Shown in pieces: positions 9,547 through 19,367 of a stretch of 64,000 nt of DNA. The translations under genes were made by a program, and so were the position numbers. Numbering within the stretch: position 1 is the first letter of the stretch; each line of letters begins with the position of its first letter. Source of the DNA: Terrirhizobium terrae (GTDB lineage Bacteria > Pseudomonadota > Alphaproteobacteria > Rhizobiales > Rhizobiaceae). The notes beneath the pieces were generated by a model that was not told where the DNA came from, made no database searches, and worked only from the letters and a program-made list of their open reading frames with translations. Location of the stretch: positions 620,001 through 684,000 of the forward strand of contig NZ_CP104991.1 of the NCBI RefSeq assembly GCF_030323265.1, read 5' to 3'.

Positions 9547-9723
9547 TTATCCTTTCTTTTTGCCCGGTAGCAGCCCATGTTTTTCTAGGCACCTCTGATA
9601 CGCAGAACGCTCGAGCATCGCTTCGTTATATCGGCGGGGTTCGTCGGCTTGGCGCGCGAGACGTCGCCTGTCATGATAATCCATGGCCGCGGCATCGCGA
9701 TACTTGCCAGCATCAATAAGTCT
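9547..9723 (-). pseudogene. C-terminal remnant of a probable toxin
   Basis: An open stretch of about 58 codons reads GKYRDAAAMDYHDRRRLARQ, then RRYNEAMLERSAYQRCLEKH, and ends PGKKKG. It is charged and His/Arg-rich, like the tails of HNH/deaminase-type polymorphic toxins. In-frame stops lie just upstream and no start with a ribosome site is visible, so the 5' part is missing. It ends three bases before the immunity-like gene. The enzyme class cannot be named from this piece. Confidence 0.4.
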
Positions 9724-10144
9724 TCATTATCGATAGTAGATTGACACAGGCCGAGAATCCATCGTGTCGGTCGTCCTGGATGAGCGGAAACGCCCGGTTT
9801 TCCGGCCTTTTGGAAAGGTTTCGGCGAGGTTCGGCGGAAACGTCATTGTTCTGCGGGCGGCCCTGGGTAGCCCTCCCTGCCGATCGAGCTAGGAATTGTC
9901 CATCCGCTTCATGCTCAAGCGAGCTTTCATTCCCCTCCCTCCTCTGACGTCCTTGTTTTCAGGCATTTCCGCCGTAAACGGACGCCAGAGCGCGTTTCAT
10001 GCTGATTGTGGACCGATGCCCGTTCCAAGTCGCTTTTCGAGTCTGGCGGGGCTGTATCGAGGTCATAAAACACGCTGGCAACTGGTCATTTTCTCGCGCA
10101 TTCCTTATCTGTACAAGCACCTCAAAAACGTGCAAGAAAAAACC
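9724..10144. other. Intergenic region before the serine recombinase
   Basis: No supported gene. The recombinase frame is open back to 9896, but that extension has no ribosome site and lacks the family's N terminus. Two short GGCGGAAACG/TTCCGCCGTAAACGG-like segments (about 9830 and 9965) could be part of a recombinase site, which is speculative. Confidence 0.4.
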
Positions 10145-11062
10145 ATGGTAAAACGACAAGCTGCCAATCCTGCGCCATCCCCCAAACGTCTTATCGGCTA
10201 CGCCCGGGTTTCGACCGACGATCAGGTCCATGATGCGCAGATGGACGAATTGCGCGCCGCCGGCTGCGAGCGGATTTTTCAAGAGCACGGATCAGGAGCA
10301 TCACGGGCGCGACCGGTTCTGACGAGGCTGCTCGGCGAGCTCACCGCCGGTGACGTCCTTGTCGTTGTCCGGCTGGATCGCCTCGCACGTTCGGTCAGTC
10401 ATCTGGTGCAGGTGATCGAAGACCTTAAGGAGCGCGGAGTCCATTTTCGGTCGATCCGAGATCCGATCGATACGTCCACACCACAAGGGATGTTCTCTCT
10501 CCAGGTCCTCGGGGCAGTCGCGCAACTGGAGCGGGCACTGATTGCCGAACGAACCAAGGCTGGTATCAAAGCGGCAAAGGCCCGCGGCAAATTGCCAGGC
10601 AACCCAGGACTTCGAGAGCGTCGGCCAGAAGCGATCAAAGCGGTATCGAAGGCAAGAGAGAAACTTTATCTCAACGACCTGATGTCGTCCGCTCAAAACT
10701 GGCTGCCGATAGTGCGGCAGCTGCGTCCCCAGCATAGCTGGGACAATGTCGTCAGAGTCCTTAATCGCCGAGGCCATGACTGGACGGTGGAAAGACTTCG
10801 CCGCGCCGTGCATCGCATGGTCCGCGAAAAGTTGGCAGATCCTCAGCTTCTGGCTCGCTCACCTCGCAGAGCCCCGGAAGATCACCTGATGAAGCTTGTT
10901 GCGGCAATTGCCATCGCGGATCCAGCCTTGTCTTTGCGCGACATTGCCGCTCAATTGGATCAGATGGGAGAGCGGCCGGCGCGCGGCGGGCGCAAATGGC
11001 AGCCTTCCTCTGTACGTCATCTATTAGATGAGGCACACCGATTTGGCCTTATCCGCGATTGA
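10145..11062 (+). CDS. Serine recombinase, resolvase/invertase family
   Basis: A 305-residue protein. The catalytic domain has the active serine in RLIGYARVSTDDQ, the GSGASRARP segment, VVRLDRLARSVSHLVQ and AQLERALIAERTKAG, ending at about residue 155. The C-terminal extension of about 150 residues holds two helix-turn-helix-like parts, longer than in Tn3 resolvases. The ATG at 10145 gives the normal family N terminus. It likely resolves or inverts DNA at a nearby site. No transposase partner was found. Confidence 0.9.
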   Translation: MVKRQAANPAPSPKRLIGYARVSTDDQVHDAQMDELRAAGCERIFQEHGSGASRARPVLTRLLGELTAGDVLVVVRLDRLARSVSHLVQVIEDLKERGVHFRSIRDPIDTSTPQGMFSLQVLGAVAQLERALIAERTKAGIKAAKARGKLPGNPGLRERRPEAIKAVSKAREKLYLNDLMSSAQNWLPIVRQLRPQHSWDNVVRVLNRRGHDWTVERLRRAVHRMVREKLADPQLLARSPRRAPEDHLMKLVAAIAIADPALSLRDIAAQLDQMGERPARGGRKWQPSSVRHLLDEAHRFGLIRD

Positions 11063-11132
11063 ACGCTGACCAACTCAATGCATAAGAGATTTCAACCCTG
11101 CAATTCCGGAACTGCGATCCATAATTACAAGG

Positions 11133-12291
11133 ATGATCGAGCGTAGAATTGAAGCAAACCGTTTGAATTTCGTCGAGAGATCCCTGCAGTTGCCCTTCTG
11201 GGTCCTCGCCAGGTCGGCAAAACGACGCGGCCATCGAGATCGGAAAAACCCGGCCGTCTATCTACCTTGATCTGGAATCTGAGGTAGATCGGGCCAAGCT
11301 ATCGGAACCAGAACTATATCTCCAGAATCATAGCGACAAGCTGGTCATTCTGGATGAGGTACAACGTGTGCCGGATATATTCCAAATCCTGCGTGGCCTG
11401 ATCGATCGCAACCGCAGGGCCGGACGCCGCGCCGGCCAATTCTTGCTGCTCGGCTCGGCTTCCATCGATCTTCTGAGGCAGTCCGGCGAGACGCTGGCCG
11501 GTCGTATTGCCTATCTCGAAATGCAGCCTGTCGATGGATTGGAAGTGTCGGCCGACGCACTCGAAACGCTTTGGCTGCGTGGCGGCTTTCCAGACAGCTT
11601 TCTGGCATCCAGCGACCGTACAAGCCTGCGCTGGAGACAGGATTTCATTCGAACCTATCTTGAACGGGATATTCCGCTCCTTGGGCCGCGCATTCCAGCT
11701 GAAACGTTGTGGCGTTATTGGACCATGCTGGCTCACCACCAGTCCGGGCTCCTCAACGCAGCCGAATTCGCACGTTCACTTGGGGTCGATGACAAAACGG
11801 TCGCATCCTATCTTGACCTCCTTGTCGATCTGCTTGTCCGCCGTCTTGAGCCTTGGCATGCTAATGTCGGCAAGCGCCTGATCAAATCACCCAAAGTCTA
11901 TGTCAGGGATAGCGGAATTGCCCATGCGCTTCTTGGGCTCGGAAGCGCCGAGCAACTACTCGGACATCCCATCGTTGGCTCCAGTTGGCAAGGCTTCGTG
12001 ATCGAGACGCTGATCGCCGCATCGCCTGACGGTACTGTTGCAAACTTCTATCGGACGGCGGCTGGCGCCGAGATTGATCTCCTGCTAACGCCGCCGGGCG
12101 ACAGACCCTGGACAATAGAGATCAAACGGAGCCTATCGCCGGAGCTCGAGAAAGGGTTCTATCTCGCGTGCGAGGATCTGCAACCGCGAAAACGCATCGT
12201 TGTCTATCCCGGTCAAGAGAACTTTCCTCTTCCAAACGGCGTGACCGCGATGTCCCTGCCGGCCGCGGGCCGGCTCTTGCTCAATCCGTGA
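11133..12291 (+). pseudogene. AAA ATPase with DUF4143 domain (frame breaks near the 5' end)
   Basis: A P-loop (LLGPRQVGKTT, about 11190-11224) and the main body (YLDLESEVDRAKL, VILDEVQRVPDIFQILRGLI, FLLLGSAS, RGGFPDSFLAS, then DUF4143 with VYVRDSGIAHALLGL and ADIDLL-like AEIDLLLTPPG) are clear. The start MIERRIE, the P-loop and the body lie in different frames, so at least two shifts fall between 11140 and 11240. The family is common in accessory regions and sometimes acts with toxins or restriction; its function is not defined. Confidence 0.75.
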
Positions 12292-12750
12292 CAGAATGGG
12301 CGAGAGCAGACGGCCGCTTCCCCAGCCTCTTCCACCTATGAACCCTTCATTGATAAGGTGGGCAGCGATTTGCTGGACGCGCCGGACTTCCGACGACTGC
12401 TGCACCTGGAATTACGTTTTGGATAAGCCAGGATGAGTATCCGCACTGACTGAGCGTCAAGCTTGCCGACGTCGGACGGATCCGCATCGGTTCACTGCAA
12501 AAAGACTTCGATATAAACCTGCGTCTCCAAGCCGCTGCTTCAGCAACCAATCCCAGAGCCTGGTGGCACTGAGGCAGCCGGTTCGATATCCGCTCCTCAA
12601 CGCGGTCCGAACACTGCAAGTCGCCATCTGCCCGCAATAGCGCTAGCGATTGCGGGGCGAAGAGATTTACCGCCCCACCAATGTAAATCCCCCTTCCCTG
12701 CCCCGCCTAGAACTCTTGGTCGCAACGTAACGAAATGCTATCTCGGTCTG
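12292..12750. other. Region with no supported gene
   Basis: A short open stretch at about 12300-12423 (FIDKVGSDLLDAPDFRRLLH) reads somewhat coding-like but has no start or ribosome site. The rest shows nothing convincing on either strand. Confidence 0.35.
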
Positions 12751-14050
12751 ATGTCGAATTCTGTCTTATCAGCCAACCCCTTCGGCAGTGTTCGAACCGC
12801 GCTTCAACTGCTAAGATTGGCCTCCTACCTGCTGTGGCGCTTCTGGCCGCAACTTGGCGCGCTATGGCTGTTGGGCTTCATCGGTAATCTTGTCTTGAAC
12901 GAGACCGCAGCATTTATCGGCCGCTGGAACTCCCTTGCCGGACCGTCCTTTCTCTCGGTCGTCGTCCTTTTGAAACTGGTCGTCATCGTCGCCCTCTTCG
13001 AGACCGTCCTCCGCGGCCTTCCCGCCCTCGACGCAGCCTCGTAAACAGCGGCCGACCTGCCGGACACCATCGACGAGACCGGGACGGCATCCGGTAATTT
13101 CGTCAGCGCGCTCGCCCTCACCCTCGTCCCCTTCTTTGCCTTCTACGCAGCCTGGGGTTTTCTTGGAGACACCGTGCGGGATTACTTGCGCCTGTCCCTC
13201 GACCTCTTTCTTGCCGGCGAAGGCACCAGCCTCCAAAAAGTTTCCAGGGCGCATGGCTGACCGTGCCGGTCTTATCGGCATGGGCAGTACGCCGTCTCTC
13301 GAAATTCATGCATAAACATTCGCGCGCATCGGTCTGACCGATCCTCATCGTGGTCTGCGAGGCCAACTGGGCATGCCTCGGTCTTTTCATACTCTCCGAA
13401 TGGCAGGATGAGATCCGGACCTGGATCAGCCATCTGCCGGAAACGATCGGCGCGCTGCTCAGCCTCTTTTCACCGATAAGAGACGCAGACGCGAACCAAT
13501 CCCTTCCACTGCCGCCGGAATTTTCCTCACCGCCACTCGCCACGCAACTCGTCAGCCTCCTCTTCTACGCGCTCTATCCCGTCGTCTGGCTGACGCTCGC
13601 GGCCCTTGTCTACGGCTATGACATCAACGGTGAAAGCGCGGTCGGCGAAGGGTGGCTCGCCCGCGCCGTCTCCCGCTGGCAGGCATTGCCGAAACCGCTC
13701 CGCGACTTCATCTCGCATTTCATTTCCGGCACGCTGAAACGCTATCGGGCGCTCGCCGAAGGCATCGGCCTTGCGCTGAACTTCGGCCTGATCCCGGTTC
13801 TCGTTGCCATTCTTGTCTATCGGTTGTTGGACTGGGTGCAGCCTGGACCTTGGTTTGGTCTCACGCAGCTTATAGGTCCCATGAACTGCCGCTCTGGCAG
13901 ATCATGGCCCAGGTGATTTCACCCTTCTTAGGCACGCCGAGCGATCCGGGCGAGGGGCTGCTGGTCACCCCGATCAAGATCTGTCTTCTGGCTACAACGC
14001 TCGAGACCGGTTTCTCGCAGGGGGTGGCGGCGTCGCGCGGGTTCGCCTCA
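12751..14050 (+). pseudogene. Multi-pass membrane protein, unknown family, several lesions
   Basis: At least six hydrophobic helices can be followed through several frames: LASYLLWRFWPQLGALWLLG, ALALTLVPFFAFYAAWGFLG, LIVVCEANWACLGLFILS, LVSLLFYALYPVVWLTLAAL, LALNFGLIPVLVAILVYRLL and a last part with ELPLWQIMAQVISPFLG. An in-frame TAA at 13042-13044 and a TGA near 13338 interrupt it, as do shifts near 13255 and 13840. In-frame nonsense codons argue for real decay. It converges on the two exported proteins on the minus strand. I do not recognise the family; the 3' end is approximate. Confidence 0.55.
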
Positions 14051-14643
14051 ATCCTGACCGAGAGAGAATCCGATTGCTTTCGGCCGCAGGGTCGCGACGC
14101 TCAACCTCGCAGAAGGGGTGCCGACGGCCGTGGTCGAGCGACACGCGGATCTCATCCTTCAACTGCGGGTCATACTGCTCGGAGATCACCAGCTCCATGT
14201 TTCGCGTCTCGTCCTCGGGAAGCTCGAAGACGAATATGGCCGTCGTCGGCAGACCGGGCTGTACGAACTTCATGGAGAGGAGATTGGACACTCCGTCGGG
14301 TCGCCGCGATTGACGATACAATCGACCGGAGGCCCCGACCAGGGTCGCAGCGCAGAATCGGCATTGTCTGCTGGAAGGACTGAAACTCCGCCGAGATGAC
14401 CACCCAGAGCCCGGAGCTTTGTAGTTCGGCAGACCGCCCGAATGCGTTATAGGCGATCGTTCTGGCGCCGACCACGCGATACACCTTCACACTGAATATG
14501 GTTCCCGAGACCGTCTCGACCTGGCGTCCCGTCGTGCGGATCGGCCCGGTCAGCGTTGCATAGGAAGGCGTCGTTGCCTTAAGGGCCGCAAGGATTACCT
14601 CCATGATGAGCGTCGCAAGGATCATCAAAGCCGGCCGGGTCAT
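14048..14643 (-). pseudogene. Exported protein of unknown function, frame breaks
   Basis: It begins MTRPALMILATLIMEVILAA, a signal-peptide-like start, and continues ATLTGPIRTTGRQVETVSGT. A second frame gives LLSMKFVQPGLPTTAIFVFE and LVISEQYDPQLKDEIRVSL, and a third ends with FSLGQD at 14048. Its start overlaps the stop of the upstream gene (TGATG), so the two were an operon. The shifts may be sequencing errors or decay. No family recognised. Confidence 0.5.
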
Positions 14644-15221
14644 CAGCTGTCCTCGGACGCAACCATCTTGAGCGGCAAGGCGACTTCAGCAATGGTGCCT
14701 GAAGGAAACCATCCGGGTGCGGCATAGAGATTGTCTCGCGGTTTGAAAATTGCGCCGTCCAGACGCAGCCGAAGAGTGTCGGGAAGGGCGAGTGAACCCG
14801 GAACCTCCCAGACGGCCGTCACGCGTTCGGGCATCCTTGGTTGGAGATCCCAGAGAATGCTGCTGTCACGGTCCAGGTAATATTACGGTCTTGGTGCATC
14901 GGACACGTCGGCGAGCTCGATCAGGTCGCCATAGAGATTTGAACTCTCCGCCGAGAAGTTTTCGAGCATCATGTCAACCGCGATGGCCTTGGTCCCCGGC
15001 GAGGTACGTCCGCCGTTCGGCAATTCCGCTGCGATGGCGGCCGCCGTGATGGAAACCTTCCAGCAGCCTGCCTCGATCGGGATTGCCGCCTCGAGTTGAG
15101 GTACGATGCCTGACTGTCTCTGCTCGTAGAGGGAATACCCGAGCAAGAGCGACTCAGCGACAAGCCCGCCCATGTCGGCGAGCAGTCTGGTGAGCCAGGC
15201 CTTGCCTGCCTTGCGCATCAT
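14643..15221 (-). pseudogene. Unknown protein split by an in-frame TAA
   Basis: The frame starts MMRKAGKAWLTRLLADMGG, runs through AAIPIEAGCWKVSITAAAIA to SDAPRP, and stops at TAA (14883-14885). The same frame continues at once with DRDSSILWDLQPRMPERVTA to a stop at 14643. The second half makes sense only as the tail of the first, so this is a single-codon nonsense lesion, for example from a Tyr codon. The tail resembles DUF4352-like exported proteins (a tentative match). It is followed by, and coupled to, the exported protein gene. Confidence 0.5.
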
Positions 15222-15652
15222 TGCGCGTGTTGATGCGCAGTTTTCGTCATGTCCGTAGGACAGCAGCTGCTCGATCTTTTTCGAGCAGCTGGTCCGTATT
15301 TTGCCATCAATCTCGCAATGGTGTCCGCGCCCTTGAGAAATCACCGACCGAACTACCTCTCTGAGTTTACAAGGCCACGGCTTACCGCCAAGCGGTGAGG
15401 GGAGGGTACTCATTGACAGCGGGCCAGGCTCGGGCATGGATGGGTTCACAGCACGGCCATACCTTGGCTAGATATAGGCCAGGTCGCGACTACGGATTGA
15501 TACGAGATGTCACAGCCATCTTTTCGCGCACTTTGGTGGGGATATTACGAGATGCCATGATCCTTATAGTCTCGACATGATCGACACTCCGAAAAAGACG
15601 GTGCGGCGAACGAGCGCGGGGAGTGTCTGTGCCGTGTCCAAATCCCATTATC
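15222..15652. other. Region downstream of repC without a supported gene
   Basis: The frame of the neighbouring broken gene stays open to 15449 on the minus strand, but that part lacks a convincing start. Otherwise nothing is recognised up to the parS-like palindrome. Confidence 0.35.
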
Positions 15653-15678
15653 GCGTTTTTGTCAGCTGACAAAAACGC
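15653..15678. other. parS: parS-like centromere palindrome downstream of repC
   Basis: A perfect 26-base palindrome with half-site GCGTTTTTGTCAG. Its core TTGTCAGCTGACAA matches, with one change, the element between repA and repB at 18147-18160. repABC replicons carry RepB-binding parS palindromes at these places (after repC, or between repA and repB). It lies about 70 bases past the repC stop. Confidence 0.7.
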
Positions 15679-15750
15679 CGATTTATCATGTATTTTCAAT
15701 AGGATAGAACAACACGCACTCGCTTTTATTCATGGGAGGTGACGTTTCGA

Positions 15751-16962
15751 TCAAGCATGTCGCGCCAAGTCCGCCTCCTGGTTCCTTGTCAGCGCCATTA
15801 ACATTCGGCCAAGTGAGAATTCGCCTCGTGACGCTTTCACCGTCAGATCTCGCAGATAACCGCCGGCCGAGTTGATGTGCGCAGACCGTTCGAGAATGCA
15901 GGCAATTGTTGCCGCAGCTCCTTCAGGTCCAAGCGCCTCGCAGGCGCTCTCGTAGGCGGAAGGACTGACACCGAGCATTGAGCGAACAACGACCGCCGCC
16001 GACATGAGCTCGCGCCAACTCTCGATTCTACCGCTCGGGCCATAATCTGCGATTGCCGGGCAGGCTCGCAGCACCAGTCCCAGGGGGAACATCTTCAGCG
16101 GCTCCCCTGACGTCTGTTAACTGAACTCGAGTTTTCGTCCTGCTCTTTTCGAGAGCGAGGTTCAAGTTCATTGATGGTTTCGGGTTTTGAATTCTGTATG
16201 TGGCGCTCAATATGAGCATCATTGGTGCTAAGAGATTGTGTTTCCTCATGCAGATTCAATAGATTGATGACTTCTTCCCTTAACAGCTCCATCTCGTCGA
16301 GAATTCCGGTAAGCTCCGTCAAGGACGGGCATCGTGGTGTCCTTCGTATGATGTCGAGATAGATGTCCTCGACCTGCTGCCAGTCACCCGAAGCACCTTC
16401 TTCGATCGCAGCAGAAATGAGCTTGCGAACATCTCGACGGCTAATCGTCAGGTTTTCCCGTGCGCGTCGAAACTTCGTCCGCTCGGCGGCAACCTTTTGG
16501 GCAAGAAGAGCAAGCTCCTCGCATCGTTCGAGAAGGGAGAGATGTCGAAGCCGAATGCCTGCTCGATATCACCCGCCCTATCCTTGCGAGCGTAACGCTT
16601 GCCGTTGGCACTGTCCTTGCGGACGATCAAGCCTGCGTCAACAAGCAGAGCCAAGTGACGACGCAAGGTCGCCCCTGCTATTCCATGCGCCCGCAAGGCA
16701 AGCTGCACATTGGAGGGAAGACGACGAGATTTGCTTCCGAGCGAAGCTCGTTCTCCGGATAAAAGGTCAAGAGCGCATCAAGAACCGCCAGGCTCCGGTC
16801 CTGCAGCTTCAACATCTCGCGTGCCTCAGAAGCATCTCGAAAGACCTTCCACTTGTCGGCTGTCTTGCCTGGCCTGATGTCAGCGGCAGCCATCTGCCGT
16901 TTTACCAGGGCAAGTGTCATCGGCCGCCGCCCGAAGGGCGTCGTCACATGTCCTGAATGCAT
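15751..16962 (-). pseudogene. repC: RepC replication initiator (three homopolymer frame breaks)
   Basis: The RepC N terminus is clear (VTTPFGRRPMTLALVKRQ; DKWKVFRDASEAREMLKLQD), then the winged-helix part (RAHGIAGATLRRHLALLVDA), then RRDVRKLISAAIEEGASGDW and QVEDIYLDIIRRTPRCPSL, and a C terminus ending LGRMLMALTRNQEADLARHA. The segments sit in three frames, breaking in base runs at 16715-16717, 16535-16537 and 16104-16107; adding one base in each gives a continuous 404 residues, normal for RepC. RepC initiates replication at an origin inside its own AT-rich gene; the AT-rich stretch here is about 16130-16260. Probably intact in reality. Confidence 0.9.
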
Positions 16963-17021
16963 TTTCCTCTACCTTTCGATCGGCAAAAGAAATCCGCTCA
17001 CCAAAACGGTGCCAAAGACTC

Positions 17022-17050
17022 TTGACTGGGATTCGGGGAAATGCGATTCT
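17022..17050 (+). promoter_or_regulatory. Promoter of the repABC antisense RNA
   Basis: TTGACT at 17022-17027 and GATTCT at 17045-17050 are 17 bases apart, a good sigma-70 layout, and point against repC. The RNA start is expected at about 17056. Confidence 0.65.
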
Positions 17051-17055
17051 CTAGC

Positions 17056-17105
17056 TGCTTACACCGAGAAGGGCTTCCACGACGGCAACGTTTGGGGGCC
17101 TTTTT
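17056..17105 (+). ncRNA. Counter-transcribed RNA (ctRNA) controlling repC
   Basis: The repB-repC gap of a repABC operon encodes a small antisense RNA that lowers RepC synthesis and sets copy number and incompatibility. Here a promoter (17022-17050) and a terminator hairpin (GGCTTCCA at 17072-17079 pairing with TGGGGGCC at 17093-17100, followed by TTTTT) define an RNA of about 50 bases, the usual size. Confidence 0.75.
17072..17105 (+). terminator. Rho-independent terminator of the ctRNA
   Basis: An 8-bp stem with some G-U pairs is followed by a T run (17101-17105, then CTTTT). In repABC systems this hairpin is also the ctRNA element that pairs with the repC leader. Confidence 0.65.
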
Positions 17106-17113
17106 CTTTTGCG

Positions 17114-18091
17114 TTATGTTCCTTCGGTTTTCGTGGACGTCAGAAATTCCGAGTGCAGTCGCTCAAGATTTTCGGTGATGTAACGGCCGAACCGAGCAGC
17201 ATCGTTCGATTTCAGAGCGATCGAATAGCTTTTGCCGGATCCCTTGGATTCTGCGCGAACGGATTCGTCCCGGGCAGTCCATGAGGAAATTGGCCCAAGG
17301 CCATCGATCTTTTTGACCGGCTTGGCCGAGATGTTAAGGCCGCGAAAGATCGCGGCAAATCGCTCATCGGACGTCAATCTCGAGAAGGTTTCTGCCAAGG
17401 TAAGCTCCCGGATGCGGTCCGCACCATCTCGCTTCCCAGCGAGGAGGGAAAGTTCGATCCAACGCTCGCGACCGATGCCAGGGGCCGGCCCGATTGCGGT
17501 GATCAGGTCCTGTGGAATACGTTCGGTTACCGACATCATCTTTGAAACCGATGCCGCGTTGGCCGCAAGCGCGGTTGAGATGACGTCCCGATCATAGCCA
17601 AGCTGTTCAAGCTGGCGGGCAAAGAGGGCTCGCTCGATGAAGGTCAGGTTTGCGCGAGCGGAATTTTCCTGGCCCTGGGCAATCACATGGGAACGATCAT
17701 CGATTGGTCGTACCACGGCGCGAACTGTTCTGCCCAGCTCGCGTGCGACCCTGAGGCGGCGGTGGCCGAACACAACCCGGTAGCGACCCTCTTGGCTTTC
17801 ATGGGGGCGTACTAGGATCGGGCTATCCTGTCCTCGCTCACGGATCGCTGCGAGCAATTCCTCAAACTCGGCTCCATCCTGTTCAAGGCGGTCCTTGACG
17901 AAGGACTGATCGACCTGCGCAGGATCCAGTTCCACGACGGTCTGGCCTTCGAGAAACTTGTCCGCTTGTTTAGCGAGATCATCGAGCGAGCGAACGAGAG
18001 ACTTCCCGGCTCCACGCATTGGATAGTGTGTCGAGGAACCCGGCTCATCCGGCAGATCCGCTAGTCCTTCAAGAAGATTTTTACGTGCCAT
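17114..18091 (-). CDS. repB: RepB, ParB-family plasmid partition protein
   Basis: An intact 325-residue RepB. Features: N terminus MARKNLLEGLADL, ParB/Srx-like domain (VELDPAQVDQSFVKDRL; ERGQDSPILVRPHESQEG; VVFGHRRLRVARELGR), helix-turn-helix region (SARANLTFIERALFARQLEQ to NAASVSKMMSVTERIP) and a C-terminal dimerisation region. It binds parS and works with the RepA ATPase to segregate the plasmid. It lies between repA and repC in the operon, with a parS-like site just upstream at 18147-18160. It is the only rep gene without a frame break. Confidence 0.95.
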   Translation of the reverse strand: MARKNLLEGLADLPDEPGSSTHYPMRGAGKSLVRSLDDLAKQADKFLEGQTVVELDPAQVDQSFVKDRLEQDGAEFEELLAAIRERGQDSPILVRPHESQEGRYRVVFGHRRLRVARELGRTVRAVVRPIDDRSHVIAQGQENSARANLTFIERALFARQLEQLGYDRDVISTALAANAASVSKMMSVTERIPQDLITAIGPAPGIGRERWIELSLLAGKRDGADRIRELTLAETFSRLTSDERFAAIFRGLNISAKPVKKIDGLGPISSWTARDESVRAESKGSGKSYSIALKSNDAARFGRYITENLERLHSEFLTSTKTEGT

Positions 18092-18146
18092 ACTTCTGCT
18101 CCGACGGGCATCTAGCCCCTTGGATTCGTGTTAGGAAAGCCGACAT

Positions 18147-18160
18147 TTGTCAGCCGACAA
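18147..18160. other. parS: parS-like palindrome between repA and repB
   Basis: TTGTCAGCCGACAA, an almost perfect palindrome one base different from the core of the 26-base element at 15653-15678. It lies immediately after the repA stop and 56 bases before the repB start, a known parS position in repABC replicons. Confidence 0.65.
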
Positions 18161-19367
18161 TCATCGTCCCCAGGATTGTCGAATAAGGTCTGCGATCTCG
18201 GCATTCACCGCGTCGAGAGATTCTATCGCCCGATCGTATGTGCCGCGGTTCATAGACGCCCGGTCGACTTCATAAAGCGTCTGCTTGGTGATCCCCGCAT
18301 CCGAGACCGCGGTCGACTTGACCATTTGGTTCTTCAACATGAATTCGTTGAACATCGTGGCCATGAACCCGACCATCTGTGACTGCGGCACGTCGGTCGG
18401 CTCATATCGGGTGATGAGATAGCGGTACCATTCAAGATTGACCTCAGCGCCCGCTGCCCTGATAGGCTTAGAATCCCGCCGAGCATCAAAAGGAATTGTC
18501 CCATCGACATCACATCAAGCATTTGCGGATGGATGGTGATCAGCACGCTGGTCGCGGCCGTCAAAGCCGTCAGGGTCAGGTATCCGAGCTGGGGCGGGCA
18601 GTCGATAACGACCACGTCATATTTGTCATCCACCTCGGCTAGTGCGCGCGCGATGCGCGTGAAGAACGTCTTTCCTTCATTCGAGCGCTTGTCGGCCATC
18701 GCGAGCGGGGTGTCGTACTCATACTCCTGCAGGTCAAGATTTGCCGGGATGATATCAAGGCCGGGAAAATTTGTCGTCTGTATAACGTCCGTGATCGACT
18801 TTCGATCGTCGTCATACCGGATCGCCTCGTAGATTGAAGGGACCTGATCGAGCTCAGGCTGAAATCCATGCAGCGACGACAGCGATGCCTGCGGATCGAG
18901 ATCCACCGCCAGCACCCGGTGGCCAGTCAGTGCCAGATACTGCGCAAGATGGGCTGCTGTCGTGGTCTTGCCCGATCCGCCCTTAAAGTTGACCACAGCC
19001 AGGACTTGGAGCTTCTCGCCAGCTCGCCGGCGGGGAACATAAATGCGACTGTCCGAGCGGCCGTGGACATCGAGATAGTCGCGCAATTCGAGCATCTGCT
19101 CGGCAGTATAAGATCGACGTCCTGTCGGAGACGTCTGGGGGAGGGGCCTTTGCCTTCCAAATGAAGCTTCTTTAGAGTGCTCTGCGAGACGCCGACATAA
19201 CTCGCGACTTCGGCAAGGTTGAAGCTGCGTAGGGTCTTGCGCGCGTTCGGAGGAAAGCGCTGAACGCTCAGTAGGTGCAGCTTCTTCGAAATCAGATCGC
19301 CCTGCTCAAGGATCTGGTCTTCGAAATGCATCGATGTTCTTGGCGAAGGCATCGATTTAGCGTTCAT
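18161..19367 (-). pseudogene. repA: RepA, ParA-family partition ATPase (two frame breaks)
   Basis: N-terminal regulatory part (RFPPNARKTLRSFNLAEVAS, VGVSQSTLKKLHLEGKGPSP), ATPase part with deviant Walker A (VVNFKGGSGKTTTAAHLAQ), Walker B-like VVVIDCPPQLGYLTLTALTA and MLDVMSMGQFLLMLGGI, and a C-terminal part (GFMATMFNEFMLKNQMVKST). Shifts at about 19110 and 18460 put these in three frames; one base at each gives 402 residues, normal for RepA. RepA moves the plasmid with RepB and represses the operon. The ATG at 19367 fits the family; a more upstream in-frame ATG at 19523 adds an unmatched extension. Confidence 0.9.

Noticed and set aside
9896-10144. Extended N terminus of the serine recombinase
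   Set aside because: The extra 83 codons show no similarity to the family and lack a start signal.
12347-12637. Minus-strand open frame resembling a transposase fragment
   Set aside because: No DDE motif, no terminal inverted repeats and no convincing match to a known insertion-sequence family.
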